Below, one piece after another: positions 1 to 8,619 of a stretch of DNA of 34,593 nucleotides. The translations under genes were made by a program, and so were the position numbers. Origin of the DNA: a virus; the IMG/VR virus record IMGVR_UViG_3300030116_003772, positions 937 through 35,529 of that record; one strand, written 5' to 3'. Positions within the stretch are counted from its first letter, which is position 1, and every line of letters starts with the position of its first letter. The notes beneath the pieces are model-generated. The model had not been told where the DNA came from, made no database searches, and was given only the letters and a program-made list of their open reading frames with translations.

Positions 1-1
1 T

Positions 2-493
2 GACAATCCTCTTGGCTTACAGGAAGAAGAGTACCCTCTTCTATCGTTTGCTACTCTCAAACTTGGTAGTCACTACCGACACCCAAAGGGTAAGTATGGT
101 CAGGCACACTACACTGATACATTCATCCCATGTGGTGTTGCATTCTGTAGCCATTGTACTGAACACAAAGAGAACATGCAAGCGAAGGTGATGAAGAAAA
201 TGACCAATAAAGTTACACTACCTGTACCTGAACCACAGTATGACATGTCATTACCTGATGCTAAGTCACCACCAACTACCCAAGAACACATCATCAATAC
301 ACTGAACACACTTCATGATGCTATCAAGGATGGTAAGGATGTTCACCACAGATTCTCAAAGTATCTCAAGTCATTGGTTGATGATGGAATAGATATGAGT
401 GACAAGGCATACCAAATAGGTGCTAACATACTTACACTACTCAACACTGAACAGATGATTCAGCACTACAAGATTCTAAATGGAGAGGAATGA
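2..493 (+). CDS. Unknown protein, 5' end outside window
   Basis: The reading frame is open from base 2 to the TGA at 491-493 with no in-frame ATG before base 176, so the gene almost certainly begins upstream. The visible part is about 163 residues. Near residue 45 it has a Cys/His cluster (CGVAFCSHC followed by TEH) that could bind a metal. The C-terminal half is helical and polar. No family recognised. The last codons carry the GGAGAGG ribosome-binding site of the next gene. Confidence 0.7.
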   Translation, partial: DNPLGLQEEEYPLLSFATLKLGSHYRHPKGKYGQAHYTDTFIPCGVAFCSHCTEHKENMQAKVMKKMTNKVTLPVPEPQYDMSLPDAKSPPTTQEHIINTLNTLHDAIKDGKDVHHRFSKYLKSLVDDGIDMSDKAYQIGANILTLLNTEQMIQHYKILNGEE

Positions 494-494
494 T

Positions 495-1757
495 ATGGGT
501 AAGAGAAAAAAATTGACGAGAAAACAAAAGAGAGAGGCGAGAAAGATGACAAACAAAAAGACGGACAAGAAGAGTAACCACAACCCAAGTAACTTCACAG
601 TTACCAAGAGCAAACCGAAGTGGCAGTACACACCTAAGCCACCTTGCCACACAGGACAGTTGCTTGTGTTCACTACGGACACAGGCATCAATGTCTATGG
701 TGGTGGCAAGAATCGTGCGGGTGGTTGGCACAAGTTAGACTTCATACCTGACCTTGCGATGGGGCCGGATGAAACCCTTGTGTATTCAGTCAAGGCTAAT
801 GACAACACAGTTGTACCGGAGGGTTGGTTGTGTGGTCAATTCGTAGGCAAGGCTGATGCACCACCACCTATCATCGCTCTTGACTTCCCTGACTTTGGCA
901 TACCTAAAGTTGGGCCGGAGTTTTGGTACGCACTTGCACAAGACATTCTTGAAAAGCAACTCAAGACTGTATCAACACAGTGTGCTGGTGGTCATGGTCG
1001 CACAGGTGTACAGTTGTGTATTCTCTATGACTTACTCAACACACATGCTACCGGCAAACCCTATGACAATGTTGGTGACTTGATACTTATGATTCGTGAC
1101 CTGTACTGTAGTCACATTGTTGAAACCAAAGCACAGCAAGAATACATTGCTGAAGTTATTGGTATGCCTGTCGGTAAGAATGTTATCGAAGATAGATACG
1201 GTGGCTACTACTCCGGTGGTGGTCAGGGAAAAGTGGATGGCCTCACGGCTTCTGATATTTTTAGTGATGATGTAGCGTGGGGAGATTTACTTGAGGATGA
1301 TTACAAAGTCATCAATGCGTATGAGATATGTGGGCACTGTGGTCAGAAGTCTTTCTTCCATGACACAGAATCATACTGTGAAGTTTGCTTGGAACCATAC
1401 AAGAAAGATGGTGACGATGAACCTACCGAAGCATGCCCTTCGTGTGGAAGTGACAGCCCTACCATGACTCACATTGACAAGGATGGTAGTGTCATCTCAT
1501 GCGATGACTGTGGTTGGCACAAGCCCGACAAGAATGCTAAAGGTAAGTTGTGTTACACATGTGGTACAGAGTTTGCACCACATCACTTCACATTCCATGA
1601 CCCTGATACTTGTATGCAGTGCTTGGCTACCGAGAAGAGAATCAAACATGATGCTCATGGTGTGCAGTGCGCTGTGTGTAACAAGGTCAAAGACAATGAG
1701 TACATCTATGACTTCATTGAAAGTGAGAAAGGATTTGTATGCAGGAGTTGTTACTGA
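495..1757 (+). CDS. Protein tyrosine/dual-specificity phosphatase fused to zinc ribbons
   Basis: 420 residues. The N-terminus is a short Lys/Arg-rich tail. The middle is a cysteine-dependent phosphatase domain: CAGGHGRTG is a CX5R P-loop with nucleophile Cys163 and Arg169, DFPDFGIP (130-137) matches the WPD-type acid loop with Asp133 as likely general acid, and ETKAQQEYI resembles the Q-loop. From about residue 270 to the end there are at least four CxxC knuckle pairs (CGHC/CEVC, CPSC/CDDC, CYTC/CMQC, CAVC/CRSC), so a string of zinc ribbons. The phosphatase plus zinc-ribbon architecture is unusual. Phosphatase activity is inferred from motifs; the substrate is unknown. The start at 495 is chosen over the ATG at 480 because GGAGAGG lies six bases upstream. 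Confidence 0.8.
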   Translation: MGKRKKLTRKQKREARKMTNKKTDKKSNHNPSNFTVTKSKPKWQYTPKPPCHTGQLLVFTTDTGINVYGGGKNRAGGWHKLDFIPDLAMGPDETLVYSVKANDNTVVPEGWLCGQFVGKADAPPPIIALDFPDFGIPKVGPEFWYALAQDILEKQLKTVSTQCAGGHGRTGVQLCILYDLLNTHATGKPYDNVGDLILMIRDLYCSHIVETKAQQEYIAEVIGMPVGKNVIEDRYGGYYSGGGQGKVDGLTASDIFSDDVAWGDLLEDDYKVINAYEICGHCGQKSFFHDTESYCEVCLEPYKKDGDDEPTEACPSCGSDSPTMTHIDKDGSVISCDDCGWHKPDKNAKGKLCYTCGTEFAPHHFTFHDPDTCMQCLATEKRIKHDAHGVQCAVCNKVKDNEYIYDFIESEKGFVCRSCY

Positions 1758-2083
1758 TGAAGTATGAAGAAGCATTAGCATTGATGAAGAAAGCAAAGAA
1801 CCCAAGCAAGGGTAAGCCGATAGCAAACAACACAAGACTGTATGTAGGTCTTGATGGTTCGTTTGAGATTAAGTTGCATGGTAGTACCATCATTACCATT
1901 TATCCTAACCACATCGTGCTTGACTCATGTGGGTACAGGACAAGGACTACTAAGGAAAGGATGAATACCTTCACACCTTTCTATGTATCTCAAAGGAATT
2001 ACAAATGGTATGTTAATTTAGCACCACCATACGGTAAGGAAGAACCCTTCCATGATGGAATAAAATTAGAGGTGAAAGAATGA
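1757..2083 (+). CDS. Conserved phage-type protein of unknown function
   Basis: 108 residues, starting at the ATG that shares one base with the upstream stop (TGATG). The pattern of a short beta strand 'LHGSTIITIYPNHIVLDSCG', then 'RTRTTKERMN', then a 'VSQRNYKWYV' strand resembles small phage proteins that carry a 'GW.T.TTK.RIN' motif and have no assigned function. That resemblance is from memory, not a search. The upstream ATG at 1739 would overlap the phosphatase gene by 19 bases and is less likely. Confidence 0.65.
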   Translation: MKYEEALALMKKAKNPSKGKPIANNTRLYVGLDGSFEIKLHGSTIITIYPNHIVLDSCGYRTRTTKERMNTFTPFYVSQRNYKWYVNLAPPYGKEEPFHDGIKLEVKE

Positions 2084-2250
2084 AGTGCGACCACTGTTCT
2101 TCAGACTTCGATGATGACCTTATCGAAGTGAGCATAGTAAAACCTAATGGTAACGATGATGAAAACGAATTGCTTAACTACGATTTGAAAACTATCTCAG
2201 TGTGCTGCGTATGCGTAGCAACTCAAAGATACAAGGGGGAATTAAAATGA
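2080..2250 (+). CDS. Small Cys-rich, putative zinc-binding protein
   Basis: 56 residues. It starts in an ATGA overlap with the upstream gene and ends in an ATGA overlap with the SNF2 gene. It has CDHC at residues 3-6 and a CCVC cluster near residue 43, consistent with a single zinc knuckle. The AAGGGGG tract near its end is the ribosome-binding site of the helicase gene, so the two are probably translationally coupled. Confidence 0.7.
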   Translation: MKCDHCSSDFDDDLIEVSIVKPNGNDDENELLNYDLKTISVCCVCVATQRYKGELK

Positions 2251-4814
2251 ATCAACACACACTACACAAGATGATTAGAGTATTCGTAGGCTACGGTGAA
2301 CCTATCGAAGAGGATGGGCAGGGTGCTAACAAACCTGATTGGCCTTTCTTCTCACAGGTTGCACAGCAAGATACTATCCATGCGCTACAGTTTGAAGAGG
2401 CTGCTGATAGATTCCACAAGTACAGGAACACACAGTTGCCACGCCTACTGATTGATGCTGGTCTTGTCAAACACGCTGACCAAATCGAGGACTTCCTTGA
2501 TGACATGCGTGAGCGTGGTCGTATCGCTAAGGAACAGAAGGCCAAGCGAGATAAGAGGCAAGCAGCAGTTGATAATGTCGTGGGTGACATATGGTTTGAT
2601 TTAGTTGATAGGCAAACCGTTGATGTTGATGAGTACACAAAGAGATTCATTGACTTGGACTACGATGAGGCCGAGGCTAAACAGTTGGTGGAGATGACCG
2701 TGAGTACATGGAGGCCACCGACTCACCTACAGGTTCACTTCTCATTCGTGGATGACTCATGGACTAACCGATGGGGAAAAACTTTCACGACTAAAAGAAT
2801 CGTAATCAACTGTGGTTACTTACCTGAACTAAACAATGCACTCAAGCAACAGTTAGGTTTCCCTGCTGTCAAGTATCATGGTGACTTGAAGAAGTGGTCG
2901 CTCAAGAATGAGGCTGATACTATTACTAAGGCTGTGGACATTATGATTGAGCAAGGCTTGTGGCCTGATGATACTACACTCAATGTAGTATTACAACAGG
3001 CGAGCAGTGAAGTAAGTAAGCCACCACCTACTAAGCAGGACATCACTGTTGAGTTGATTGGTAACTCAGCATTGAGATTGTCTTGGCCCTACATCGCTGA
3101 CCCCATCATGCGTGGAGATGTGATGGGTGAAGTCAAGAGATGTCAAGGTCGCAAGTACGACCCCAACTCTAAGACATGGAGTATCAGTATCACTGAGGCT
3201 GTGCCTCTTGTCGAAAGGCTACGCAAGTATGAGGATAATGAATGGTGTGGTAAGTTGGCTGATGAGATTCAGAAGATACCTGACATTCATACCTACATGG
3301 AAGAGAGAGCCAAGAGAGTTGCCATCAGTGGTGCAGCATCACTGTCTGATACTAACACAGTTGAAGAGATGCAAGAAGCATTGGCTGAAGTATTCCCCGA
3401 AGGTTATGAGTTGTACCCATTCCAATATGTCGGTGTGCAGTTTGCACAGTTAGCAGGTGGCCGTTGTTTGATTGGTGATGACATGGGTATCGGCAAGACC
3501 ATCCAAGCCATCGCACACATAGGATTGAACCAAGACAAACTACCTGCATTGATTGTAGTACCTGCAAGTGTGAAGTACAATTGGTTGAAGGAATGCAAGA
3601 CATGGCTACCATCATTGAACACTGTGGTACTTGAGGGAAGGAAGGGTGACATACCTGATGCTGACATCGTGGTGTGTAACTATGACATCATGAGTTACCG
3701 AGAGGATGCACTGATTGACTACGGCTTCAACATCGTAGTGTGTGATGAGTCACACTATCTCAAGAACAGTAAGGCCAAGCGTACACAGGCTACACTATCT
3801 GTAGCACAGGAGTCTGAGTCTGTCATCTGTCTGTCCGGTACAGCAATTACTAACAGACCTAATGAGTTCTTTACTACACTCAATCTCCTACGACCTAATG
3901 AGTTCCCATCCTTCTTCAACTATGGACTGTCCTATTGTGATGGACATGAAACAAGATTCGGTTGGGACTTCAGTGGTGCGAGTAACACTGATGAGTTACA
4001 CAGTAGGACAAGGGACTTCTGTATTCGCAGACTCAAGAGTGAAGTGCTGACTGAATTACCTGACAAGGTTCGTACCATACATGACATTCAACCATCGAAG
4101 GCTGATGTCAAGAGATACAAAGACTTGCATCGTACATGGATGGATGAGTATGAGATGTATGTAAATGGTGAAGGACTACCACAGGGCTTCGTGCTTAACA
4201 TGCTTACAGCACTACGACATGAGTGTGGTCTTATCAAAGTACCATCCACTGTTCAGTACATCAAGGATTACAATGAGATTACAGGCAAGCCTTTGGTTGT
4301 CTTTGCTCACCACAGAGATGTACTGATACACATATACAAGGGACTCAAAGATGACAAGGATAAGACTTGGAGAGTTGCAGGTATCAGTGGTGACATGCCC
4401 GCTAACAAGAGGCAACAAAATGTCGAAGCATTCCAAGATGGCAAACTTGATGTCATCCTATGTAGTACAGTAGCAGCGAAGGAAGGTATCACACTGACCG
4501 CAGCAGACACAGTAGTATTCGTTGAGCGTGAGTGGGTGCCGGGATGGGAAGAGCAAGCAGAGGATAGAGTCAATCGTATTGGACAGGACAGTAACTCAGT
4601 ACACGCTGTGTACCTATCCGTTGCTGATACTATTGATGAGAGATTCAACATGGTTGTCGAAGCCAAGCGTCAAGTCGTCAAGGCTGTGCTTGATGGAGGC
4701 GACATGGAAAAGAGAGAAGGTATCGCTAACATGCTGATACAATCTATGATTGAAGCGGGTGACTTACCGGCTGACTTCTTAGAGAACATGAAAAAGAAAG
4801 GTGAAAAGAAATGA
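2247..4814 (+). CDS. SNF2-family ATPase, SMARCAL1/HARP-like
   Basis: 855 residues. The N-terminal third has two repeats of the form 'K(Y/W)...LKKW.L' (near residue 209) and 'R.YDP.SKTWSI' (near residue 303), resembling the HARP domain of SMARCAL1-type annealing helicases. The core is a complete SF2/SNF2 motor: Q-motif region, Walker A with GIGKT at 414-418, DESH at 500-503, LSGT motif III and RVNRIGQ (motif VI, 774-780). Such proteins use ATP to reanneal or remodel branched DNA, for example at stalled forks. The start at 2247 is favoured over 2202 because AAGGGGGA lies six to seven bases upstream. Confidence 0.9.
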   Translation: MNQHTLHKMIRVFVGYGEPIEEDGQGANKPDWPFFSQVAQQDTIHALQFEEAADRFHKYRNTQLPRLLIDAGLVKHADQIEDFLDDMRERGRIAKEQKAKRDKRQAAVDNVVGDIWFDLVDRQTVDVDEYTKRFIDLDYDEAEAKQLVEMTVSTWRPPTHLQVHFSFVDDSWTNRWGKTFTTKRIVINCGYLPELNNALKQQLGFPAVKYHGDLKKWSLKNEADTITKAVDIMIEQGLWPDDTTLNVVLQQASSEVSKPPPTKQDITVELIGNSALRLSWPYIADPIMRGDVMGEVKRCQGRKYDPNSKTWSISITEAVPLVERLRKYEDNEWCGKLADEIQKIPDIHTYMEERAKRVAISGAASLSDTNTVEEMQEALAEVFPEGYELYPFQYVGVQFAQLAGGRCLIGDDMGIGKTIQAIAHIGLNQDKLPALIVVPASVKYNWLKECKTWLPSLNTVVLEGRKGDIPDADIVVCNYDIMSYREDALIDYGFNIVVCDESHYLKNSKAKRTQATLSVAQESESVICLSGTAITNRPNEFFTTLNLLRPNEFPSFFNYGLSYCDGHETRFGWDFSGASNTDELHSRTRDFCIRRLKSEVLTELPDKVRTIHDIQPSKADVKRYKDLHRTWMDEYEMYVNGEGLPQGFVLNMLTALRHECGLIKVPSTVQYIKDYNEITGKPLVVFAHHRDVLIHIYKGLKDDKDKTWRVAGISGDMPANKRQQNVEAFQDGKLDVILCSTVAAKEGITLTAADTVVFVEREWVPGWEEQAEDRVNRIGQDSNSVHAVYLSVADTIDERFNMVVEAKRQVVKAVLDGGDMEKREGIANMLIQSMIEAGDLPADFLENMKKKGEKK

Positions 4815-4963
4815 CATACGAAGGAACGAAGGCAGTAGTAGATGTCTTAGTGGATAACGATAGACAAGCAGAAGCAATAGAACACTTGCTCAAAGAAGTA
4901 CAAAGGTTACATTGGGTGTGTATGTTTTGGCAACAAGTAGCAGAAGATAAGGTGATTGAATGA
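4811..4963 (+). CDS. Small unknown protein
   Basis: 50 residues, starting in an ATGA overlap with the SNF2 gene. Predicted mostly helical, with an acidic first half and an aromatic patch (HWVCMFW) near residues 34-40. No family recognised. Supported by its position in an unbroken chain of overlapping genes and by the GGTGAAAAGAA purine tract before the start. Confidence 0.6.
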   Translation: MTYEGTKAVVDVLVDNDRQAEAIEHLLKEVQRLHWVCMFWQQVAEDKVIE

Positions 4964-5082
4964 GCCATTATAGAAAAGCGATAGAATGTATAGAATGCGT
5001 ACAACAAAATATGAGTGATGAAAGTTTCATTGATTGGTTGTATAGAACATTAGGATTAGACATAGAGGAAGTGAAGAAATGA
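4960..5082 (+). CDS. Small unknown protein
   Basis: 40 residues, ATGA overlap at both ends. It contains CIEC near residue 10 and a helical second half (SFIDWLYRTLGLDIEEV). Too short to assign. GTGAAGAAATGA at its end is both its C-terminal VKK* and the leader of the next ORF. Confidence 0.5.
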   Translation: MSHYRKAIECIECVQQNMSDESFIDWLYRTLGLDIEEVKK

Positions 5083-5183
5083 TACAGACAAGACACGGAC
5101 TTGCACAGTTAGTGCTGGTAGCGACAGACGAGAACGGACAGAAGGAAATACTATTGGAATTAATTGAAGAGTATATAAACTGA
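5079..5183 (+). CDS. Tiny ORF ending inside a promoter
   Basis: 34 residues, ATGA overlap with the upstream ORF. The last codons read ELIEEYIN* and are the same DNA as the TATA promoter at 5160-5194. The first half (RHGLAQLVLVATDENGQKE) has a hydrophobic core. It may be a genuine mini-protein or only a coupling ORF. Confidence 0.45.
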   Translation: MIQTRHGLAQLVLVATDENGQKEILLELIEEYIN

Positions 5184-5194
5184 AATAGAGATAG
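5160..5194 (+). promoter_or_regulatory. Archaeal TATA promoter, copy 1
   Basis: TTAATTGAAGAG, then TATATAAAC at 5172-5180, then TGAAATAGAGATAG. All 35 bases are identical to copy 3 at 11531-11565. The expected transcription start, about 25 bases past the TATA box, falls just before the ribosome-binding site and start of the gene at 5219. The element overlaps the end of the upstream ORF. Confidence 0.8.
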
Positions 5195-5218
5195 AAGATG
5201 AAAACAGGAGATGATGAA

Positions 5219-6496
5219 ATGGGAAGATATGGTGGAAGCATGTACTTTACGGGGTACAGAAGCGCAGCAACATGGGCAGACATGGGACTGATTGGTGACA
5301 GGTTATCCTTCACAGATGATGAAGTGATAACTAAGTTAGGACTTGGTTACATACAAGACCCTAACGCTGAGTGTGCGATGGACACAGCGATTAGGTATGA
5401 GTTACTTAACGCAGGACAAGACGGAGAGATTAGTGCGAAGCAGATGCTTAATCATCGCACGAAGTTGGCGGCATTGATTGAGGCTGGCATCGTGGCTGAT
5501 GGTTGGTACAAAAATGATGAAGGTGATTTACAAAGAGCATGGGTATTCGATGAGAGATTTGTACGCCTACACTACAATCGTATTGAGAGTAGTTACAGTT
5601 ACAGTGGTACACACTTTGCTGCGGGCTTACTCAGTATGGAAAAGGAATTGAAACTATACACGAAGTATGGTTTGAGAGAGGGTGACTATTGGTACTATGG
5701 TGATACTATTGAAACAATACAAGGCCCACTGCAAACGAAACCTGTTAAGGGTAATGAGCGTATGCTATCTCATGTGATGGATGATAAGGAAACATTACGA
5801 TACATCAACAAGGCTCTCAACCGCATGGTCAAGAGCGAGAAGGCAGTGCAAGTTACTAAGGGTCGTGGTCGTACATTCAGATGGGATGCTTGGGAGTGGC
5901 TTGACAATATTCGTAACAAACACTTGGTTAGTGAATCAAAGAAGCGTAAGGTTGGTGACACAGTGAACGGTTGGATATACACTCAAGGTAAAACTACTAT
6001 GCACTACGGAGTACCTGTTCATCAGCATTGGTGGCAACCTGTTGAGAAACCTAAGTTATACTTCATCAAACTTAAATCAAAGTATGTTGGTTCAAGTTAC
6101 AGTTACAACACATATAGTTATCAACCTTGTGTGAAAGATGAAAGCATTAAGTTACCATACTTCTTCACGAGTAAGTCTGATGCGTATGAGTTGTGTAACC
6201 GTTTGAATGAACAGATGAGTCTAAGGGTAGACCCATCTAACTTTGTAATCAAATATATTGATGATGATTTCAATGTCACCACTGATGAACCACAGTTCGC
6301 TGTGTACTCGACAGAGTATGATTACAGGGTTGATATGAATGCAGTGGTTGAAGATTATGATGAGCCACTTACTGCTCACCTTACACTTATGACAAAGGGA
6401 AATGCTAACTACAAACTTCTTAGTAAGTTGTACATAGATTGTCCCACGCATGATATGTATATGGAGAAAGTAACAAACAAAGGAGATGATGAATGA
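5219..6496 (+). CDS. Unknown 425-residue protein
   Basis: First gene after promoter copy 1. The ATG at 5219 is chosen because GGAG lies eight bases upstream; the ATG at 5198 would leave no leader or ribosome-binding site. The protein is rich in Tyr and Trp, with two Ser/Tyr-rich stretches (SYSYSG near residue 115, SSYSYNTYSY near residue 297). The stretch 'GEISAKQMLNHRTKLAALIEAGIV' near residue 70 looks like a winged-helix segment. No catalytic motif seen. Function unknown. Confidence 0.75.
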   Translation: MGRYGGSMYFTGYRSAATWADMGLIGDRLSFTDDEVITKLGLGYIQDPNAECAMDTAIRYELLNAGQDGEISAKQMLNHRTKLAALIEAGIVADGWYKNDEGDLQRAWVFDERFVRLHYNRIESSYSYSGTHFAAGLLSMEKELKLYTKYGLREGDYWYYGDTIETIQGPLQTKPVKGNERMLSHVMDDKETLRYINKALNRMVKSEKAVQVTKGRGRTFRWDAWEWLDNIRNKHLVSESKKRKVGDTVNGWIYTQGKTTMHYGVPVHQHWWQPVEKPKLYFIKLKSKYVGSSYSYNTYSYQPCVKDESIKLPYFFTSKSDAYELCNRLNEQMSLRVDPSNFVIKYIDDDFNVTTDEPQFAVYSTEYDYRVDMNAVVEDYDEPLTAHLTLMTKGNANYKLLSKLYIDCPTHDMYMEKVTNKGDDE

Positions 6497-6936
6497 TGAC
6501 AAACATTACAGATGACTATATGAAAAACAAAGAAGTAAAGACCGGAACACCTATGTTGCAACTACGCAACACTACAGGTACTAACCAACTACACATACAG
6601 GGTTGGGGTTCGGAGGGTAACAGAGAGTACGGGTATGCCCGTAAGTTTACTGTACCACCTGAAGTAACTGACTCGCTTGCGAAGTACGATGCGAAGATGT
6701 TTTACTCTCTTGCTTCACCTGAAAAGATATACTACCGCAATGTGATTAGAGTAGTTGAGTACAGTGACGGTTATCAAATCCATTTAGAACTTAATGATTC
6801 TAACGCTAACAATGGTAAGGTATGGATTCTTGACATCAATCAACCGCAGTGTAATGATTGGATTAAATGGTTGGATGCTAACAACTTGATTTTTACAGAT
6901 GATACACAGACTAAGTTTACAGGTGATGCTCAGTGA
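6493..6936 (+). CDS. Unknown 147-residue protein
   Basis: Starts in an ATGA overlap with the previous gene, seven bases after AGGAG. The composition (PMLQLRNTTGTNQLHIQGWG..., IHLELND) suggests a beta-rich fold. No recognisable family or motif. Confidence 0.65.
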   Translation: MMTNITDDYMKNKEVKTGTPMLQLRNTTGTNQLHIQGWGSEGNREYGYARKFTVPPEVTDSLAKYDAKMFYSLASPEKIYYRNVIRVVEYSDGYQIHLELNDSNANNGKVWILDINQPQCNDWIKWLDANNLIFTDDTQTKFTGDAQ

Positions 6937-7547
6937 AGAAGAGTTTCATGGAACAGATACAGGAGTTCCACCTTGACATGCAGATGGCAGACAAGAATGG
7001 TTCACTGTATATTCCCGAAGAGGTACTGCTACCTATCCAAGCAATCAAAGATTCCTTTGAGGACATATTGAAGAATGCTAAAGACACAGCACACATACAT
7101 GGTTTTTGGTGTGGTGACTTCTTCATGGACACACCCATGAGTAAGGGAGTCATGTCACACATGGTGTTCACTTACTTTGCCAAGTTGTTTGAGAAACCTA
7201 TCACTTGGTTCTATATGATTCCACATAAGATAGTGATTGACCCTGCCTATCAGAAGGTAGTGATTGGTAAAAACCCTGATTGGTTTAACGAAGATGGGTC
7301 GGCTACTACTGTAATGAGAGCAGCGTTTGAGGATGCCAAGAATGCAGGACTGATAGACAAGGATGAGCCGTGGGTATTCGATGAGTCTGATGATGCGAAG
7401 GACTTCGTTAACATGACCAATGAATACATTGAACACTTTGCAAGTGCTAAGGATATATCATTTGATGAAGCGGTGGATATACTGACAGGTTCACAGGAGG
7501 ACTTCTCATTCCCGCACGAGTCTGATGAGAATGATGATAGTCCCTGA
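6933..7547 (+). CDS. Unknown acidic protein with GTG start
   Basis: 204 residues. Starts at GTG 6933 in a GTGA overlap, with AGGTGAT five bases upstream, so the GTG is better supported than the ATG at 6948. The core is aromatic (HGFWCGDFFMDTPM, PITWFYMIPHKIVI) and the C-terminus very acidic (ESDENDDSP). No family recognised. Confidence 0.65.
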   Translation: MKKSFMEQIQEFHLDMQMADKNGSLYIPEEVLLPIQAIKDSFEDILKNAKDTAHIHGFWCGDFFMDTPMSKGVMSHMVFTYFAKLFEKPITWFYMIPHKIVIDPAYQKVVIGKNPDWFNEDGSATTVMRAAFEDAKNAGLIDKDEPWVFDESDDAKDFVNMTNEYIEHFASAKDISFDEAVDILTGSQEDFSFPHESDENDDSP

Positions 7548-7560
7548 TGAGGTGATACAG

Positions 7561-7737
7561 ATGAGTTACAATGTACCGAAGGATGGTGAATGGCATATTA
7601 CATGGGACATTATTTCTAACGGGGAAATAGCAGGTGCCTATCAACTGAGAGTAATGTGGGATGGTAAGATGTGGATTGAGGATAAAGAGTTCGCAGGTAA
7701 GTATGTAGGATATAACTACGGGAATAATATGTGGTGA
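7561..7737 (+). CDS. Small unknown beta-rich protein
   Basis: 58 residues. Start set at ATG 7561 because GAGGTGAT (7549-7556) lies four bases upstream; the ATG at 7525 lies inside the preceding gene and lacks such a site. Aromatic strands (EWHITWDI, YQLRVMWDGKMWIEDKEF) suggest a small beta sheet. No family recognised. Confidence 0.6.
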   Translation: MSYNVPKDGEWHITWDIISNGEIAGAYQLRVMWDGKMWIEDKEFAGKYVGYNYGNNMW

Positions 7738-7741
7738 TTGA

Positions 7742-7951
7742 ATGATTGAATTACTATGTGGATTAGGAATGATTGGATTTTTATATTGGTTGGGTGGGGT
7801 ATGGTTGCCCGAACATAAACAGATTGAACAGGAAGTAATTAAGATAGAAGTAAAAAAGGATTCTCTTGGTTATGAGATGTGGTGTTCACCTGAAGGTTAT
7901 GAAGCAATAAAAGAATATGTAAAAACTATTGAAGGAGAGGAAGAGGAATGA
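7742..7951 (+). CDS. Small single-pass membrane protein
   Basis: 69 residues. Residues 3-22 (ELLCGLGMIGFLYWLGGVWL) form one hydrophobic segment, so a signal anchor. The rest is charged, with an acidic EGEEEE tail that overlaps the next gene's ribosome-binding site. It could be a small viral membrane protein, but nothing identifies it as a holin or spanin. GGTGAT lies three bases before the ATG. Confidence 0.65.
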   Translation: MIELLCGLGMIGFLYWLGGVWLPEHKQIEQEVIKIEVKKDSLGYEMWCSPEGYEAIKEYVKTIEGEEEE

Positions 7952-8364
7952 GTCAAACAACTAATTGTAAGAAGTGCGGGAAGGTATTCCTCAAGGTATC
8001 AATGAAGTCCACTGAATCTGTATGCCATGAATGTAAGACAGTGAAGCGTAATGCACACAACTTTGTAGCATACGATGAGATGTCTAAGGTTGAATTGCTT
8101 CGTGCGATACAAGACATGGCCGCTAAGAATGACAAGATGGAGGACACCATCAAGAGGATGACTGTGAGGCTTGATGTCATGCACCAAGAGATGAGCAAGT
8201 TTCTTACGGCTGAAAGGGTAAGAGAAGCCAACATCATTGGTGGGGCCGCATACAAGATGGATGCTGAGATGAAGAAGTTATACATCAAGCACAACAATCG
8301 TTTGCTTAAATTAGAGAAGAAAGTATTCAATGGCAGCGAGGCTAATACGATAAGTAAAAAGTAG
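7948..8364 (+). CDS. Zinc-ribbon plus coiled-coil protein
   Basis: 138 residues, ATGA overlap upstream. The N-terminus has CKKC...CHEC (residues 7-29), a zinc ribbon. Residues 45-130 are charged and helical with heptad-like spacing, so probably a coiled coil. No enzyme motif. Last gene before the non-coding gap that carries promoter copy 2. Confidence 0.7.
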   Translation: MSQTTNCKKCGKVFLKVSMKSTESVCHECKTVKRNAHNFVAYDEMSKVELLRAIQDMAAKNDKMEDTIKRMTVRLDVMHQEMSKFLTAERVREANIIGGAAYKMDAEMKKLYIKHNNRLLKLEKKVFNGSEANTISKK

Positions 8365-8380
8365 GATTCACATATAAAGG

Positions 8381-8400
8381 CAGGAAAAAATACCTGTTTT
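8381..8400 (+). terminator. Weak hairpin followed by T-run
   Basis: CAGG at 8381-8384 can pair with CCTG at 8393-8396 around an A-rich loop, followed directly by TTTT (8397-8400). It lies just after a stop and before promoter copy 2. Archaeal termination depends mainly on the U-run, so this may be a weak terminator. The stem is only four base pairs. Confidence 0.25.
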
Positions 8401-8433
8401 AATTGAGGATTATATAAACTGATAAAGAGATAG
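8399..8433 (+). promoter_or_regulatory. Archaeal TATA promoter, copy 2
   Basis: TTAATTGAGGAT, TATATAAAC at 8411-8419, then TGATAAAGAGATAG. This is the only copy that is wholly intergenic (gap 8365-8448). It would drive the run of tiny genes from 8449 onward. Confidence 0.8.
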
Positions 8434-8448
8434 AGGATAGTGAAAACG

Positions 8449-8619
8449 ATGATAATAATGCAGAAATGGCAAAAGATATTAGCAATAGTAAGAGAAAGTA
8501 TGGTTTTTCAACACCCAATGGTTGAGCCACAGGTTAGAGTTGCTACTCAGTGTATAGTAGCAGCACTATTTACGATTGCAGAAGTAATACATGAGCGTGA
8601 TTCAGATGCCAATGAGTGA
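8449..8619 (+). CDS. Small unknown protein
   Basis: 56 residues, first ORF after promoter copy 2. A second ATG at 8458 is possible and neither has a strong ribosome-binding site. Helical and fairly hydrophobic (KILAIVRESMVF, CIVAALFTIAEVI). It overlaps the next ORF by 29 bases if that one starts at 8591, or by eight if it starts at 8612. Confidence 0.5.
   Translation: MIIMQKWQKILAIVRESMVFQHPMVEPQVRVATQCIVAALFTIAEVIHERDSDANE

Noticed and set aside
480-494. ATG 480 as start of the phosphatase fusion
   Set aside because: It would sit within the upstream gene and precede the GGAGAGG site that serves ATG 495.
8371-8378. Second TATA box (CATATAAA) upstream of promoter copy 2
   Set aside because: It lacks the flanking blocks shared by the six promoter copies and precedes the hairpin and the better promoter.
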